Origin: Sycobia sp. Sy_11
Lineage: Eukaryota; Arthropoda; Insecta; Hymenoptera; Epichrysomallidae
Assembly (NCBI GenBank): GCA_018907035.1
Contig: JACCIC010000005.1
Coordinates: 2,961,001 to 3,025,000 of the forward strand
Direction: 5' to 3'
Length of the DNA: 64,000 bases
Shown here: piece by piece, positions 63,426 to 64,000 of the stretch
Layout: every line of letters starts with the position of its first letter
How positions within the stretch are numbered: the stretch's first letter is position 1
Translations under genes and position numbers: made by a program
Notes under the pieces: model-generated
Told to the model about the DNA's origin: nothing
The model's input: the letters and a program-made list of their open reading frames with translations, nothing else
Database searches by the model: none

Positions 63426-64000
63426 TTTATAAGAACACAAAGTCACATAAGACCTCGTATCCACTCGTTTTTTCATTTCTGTTATCCTCAATGTGTTACC
63501 AATGGAAAATTTATAGGTCGACAGACGACAGATTATGAATAAACGAACTTGATTCTTTTATTCCTCAATTTCTATTCTTTTCCGCGTCTTAGGCAATATG
63601 TCTACGTGCGCATTTGAAAAACACACATATAGGTTAGAATATTTATAAGTACAGAGATCTACACGTTTTTAATGACGTGTTAATTCGATTGCAATAGTAG
63701 TAAAGGTTTATTTATCATCTAATGGCATAAATATATAAGAATCTGTCCCTTTCTGAATCATAATCCAGAACATAATGTTTGAATTAATTGGAATGAGTAC
63801 CAGATTGCTATCATTTTGTGCGGAATCCTTACCTAGACATTTCGACTCTCATTCGAGTTGGAATATATTGTTCATATGCAAGGAATGTACTTTCTTTCCC
63901 GATTAATGTTAGATTAAATTGTTTTTCCCACAGTCGGCTATATGTAAGGCTATCAATATCAATATCAAAATCAATATCAAAAAATAAAAAAATGGAAGGA

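Larger units (their letters stand above)
14301..64000 (+). other. Downstream intron or intron plus intergenic DNA, at least 49.7 kb
   Basis: It begins with the GTAAGT donor of exon B. No convincing further exon, TGG-containing Ig segment, fibronectin domain or transmembrane exon was recognised on the plus strand, and no gene on the minus strand. It may be one giant intron, as neuronal adhesion genes often have, possibly interrupted by small exons I could not prove. Confidence 0.5.

Noticed and set aside
1..64000. CRISPR array, bacterial operon, rRNA or tRNA genes
   Set aside because: No spaced direct repeats, no compact gene order with ribosome binding sites, and no conserved RNA cores were seen; the DNA is clearly eukaryotic.

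Overview
The window looks like nuclear DNA of an insect, most likely a hymenopteran and possibly an ant. The reasons are an AT-rich background broken by CpG-rich islands without CpG depletion, a very high density of long TA, GA/CT and CA/GT dinucleotide runs, standard GT-AG splice sites, and an insect-type Sidestep-family immunoglobulin exon pair. The species assignment is inference; no species-specific marker was recognised.

Only one gene can be supported. Two plus-strand exons, 8645-8755 and 14073-14300, join in frame through a split glycine codon. Together they encode one complete Ig domain with the signature of the second Ig domain of Sidestep-type cell-adhesion receptors. Both exons have good acceptors and donors, and both junctions are phase 1. 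The first Ig domain, the signal peptide, the later Ig and fibronectin domains, the membrane segment and the cytoplasmic tail were not recognised and probably lie outside the window. A weak candidate for one more exon lies at 56219-56318.

Layout: 1-8644 is upstream intron, with a CpG-rich block at 1531-2930 carrying CTCF-like and YY1/Pho-like words. Then come exon A, a 5.3 kb intron (8756-14072) and exon B. From 14301 to the end (about 49.7 kb) I read intron, or intron plus intergenic DNA. It alternates AT-rich stretches, in which I see nothing, with CpG-rich islands of 0.4-1.1 kb that may be enhancers or alternative promoters. The rest is a large set of microsatellites and a few weak mobile-element traces: a mariner-like terminal repeat near 34971, and hairpin-plus-GAAA words at 40196 and 60237 resembling retroelement ends.

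Most long open frames here are artefacts. They run through dinucleotide repeats, which encode Tyr-Ile, Ser-Leu, Arg-Glu, Thr-His or Cys-Val tracts, or they cross CpG islands where stops are rare, and several begin at non-ATG codons. No bacterial features, CRISPR arrays, rRNA or tRNA genes were recognised, and no clear new biological system was found. The points most worth checking are the candidate small exons, the tight flanking of the exons by microsatellites, and the very long gene-free downstream region.
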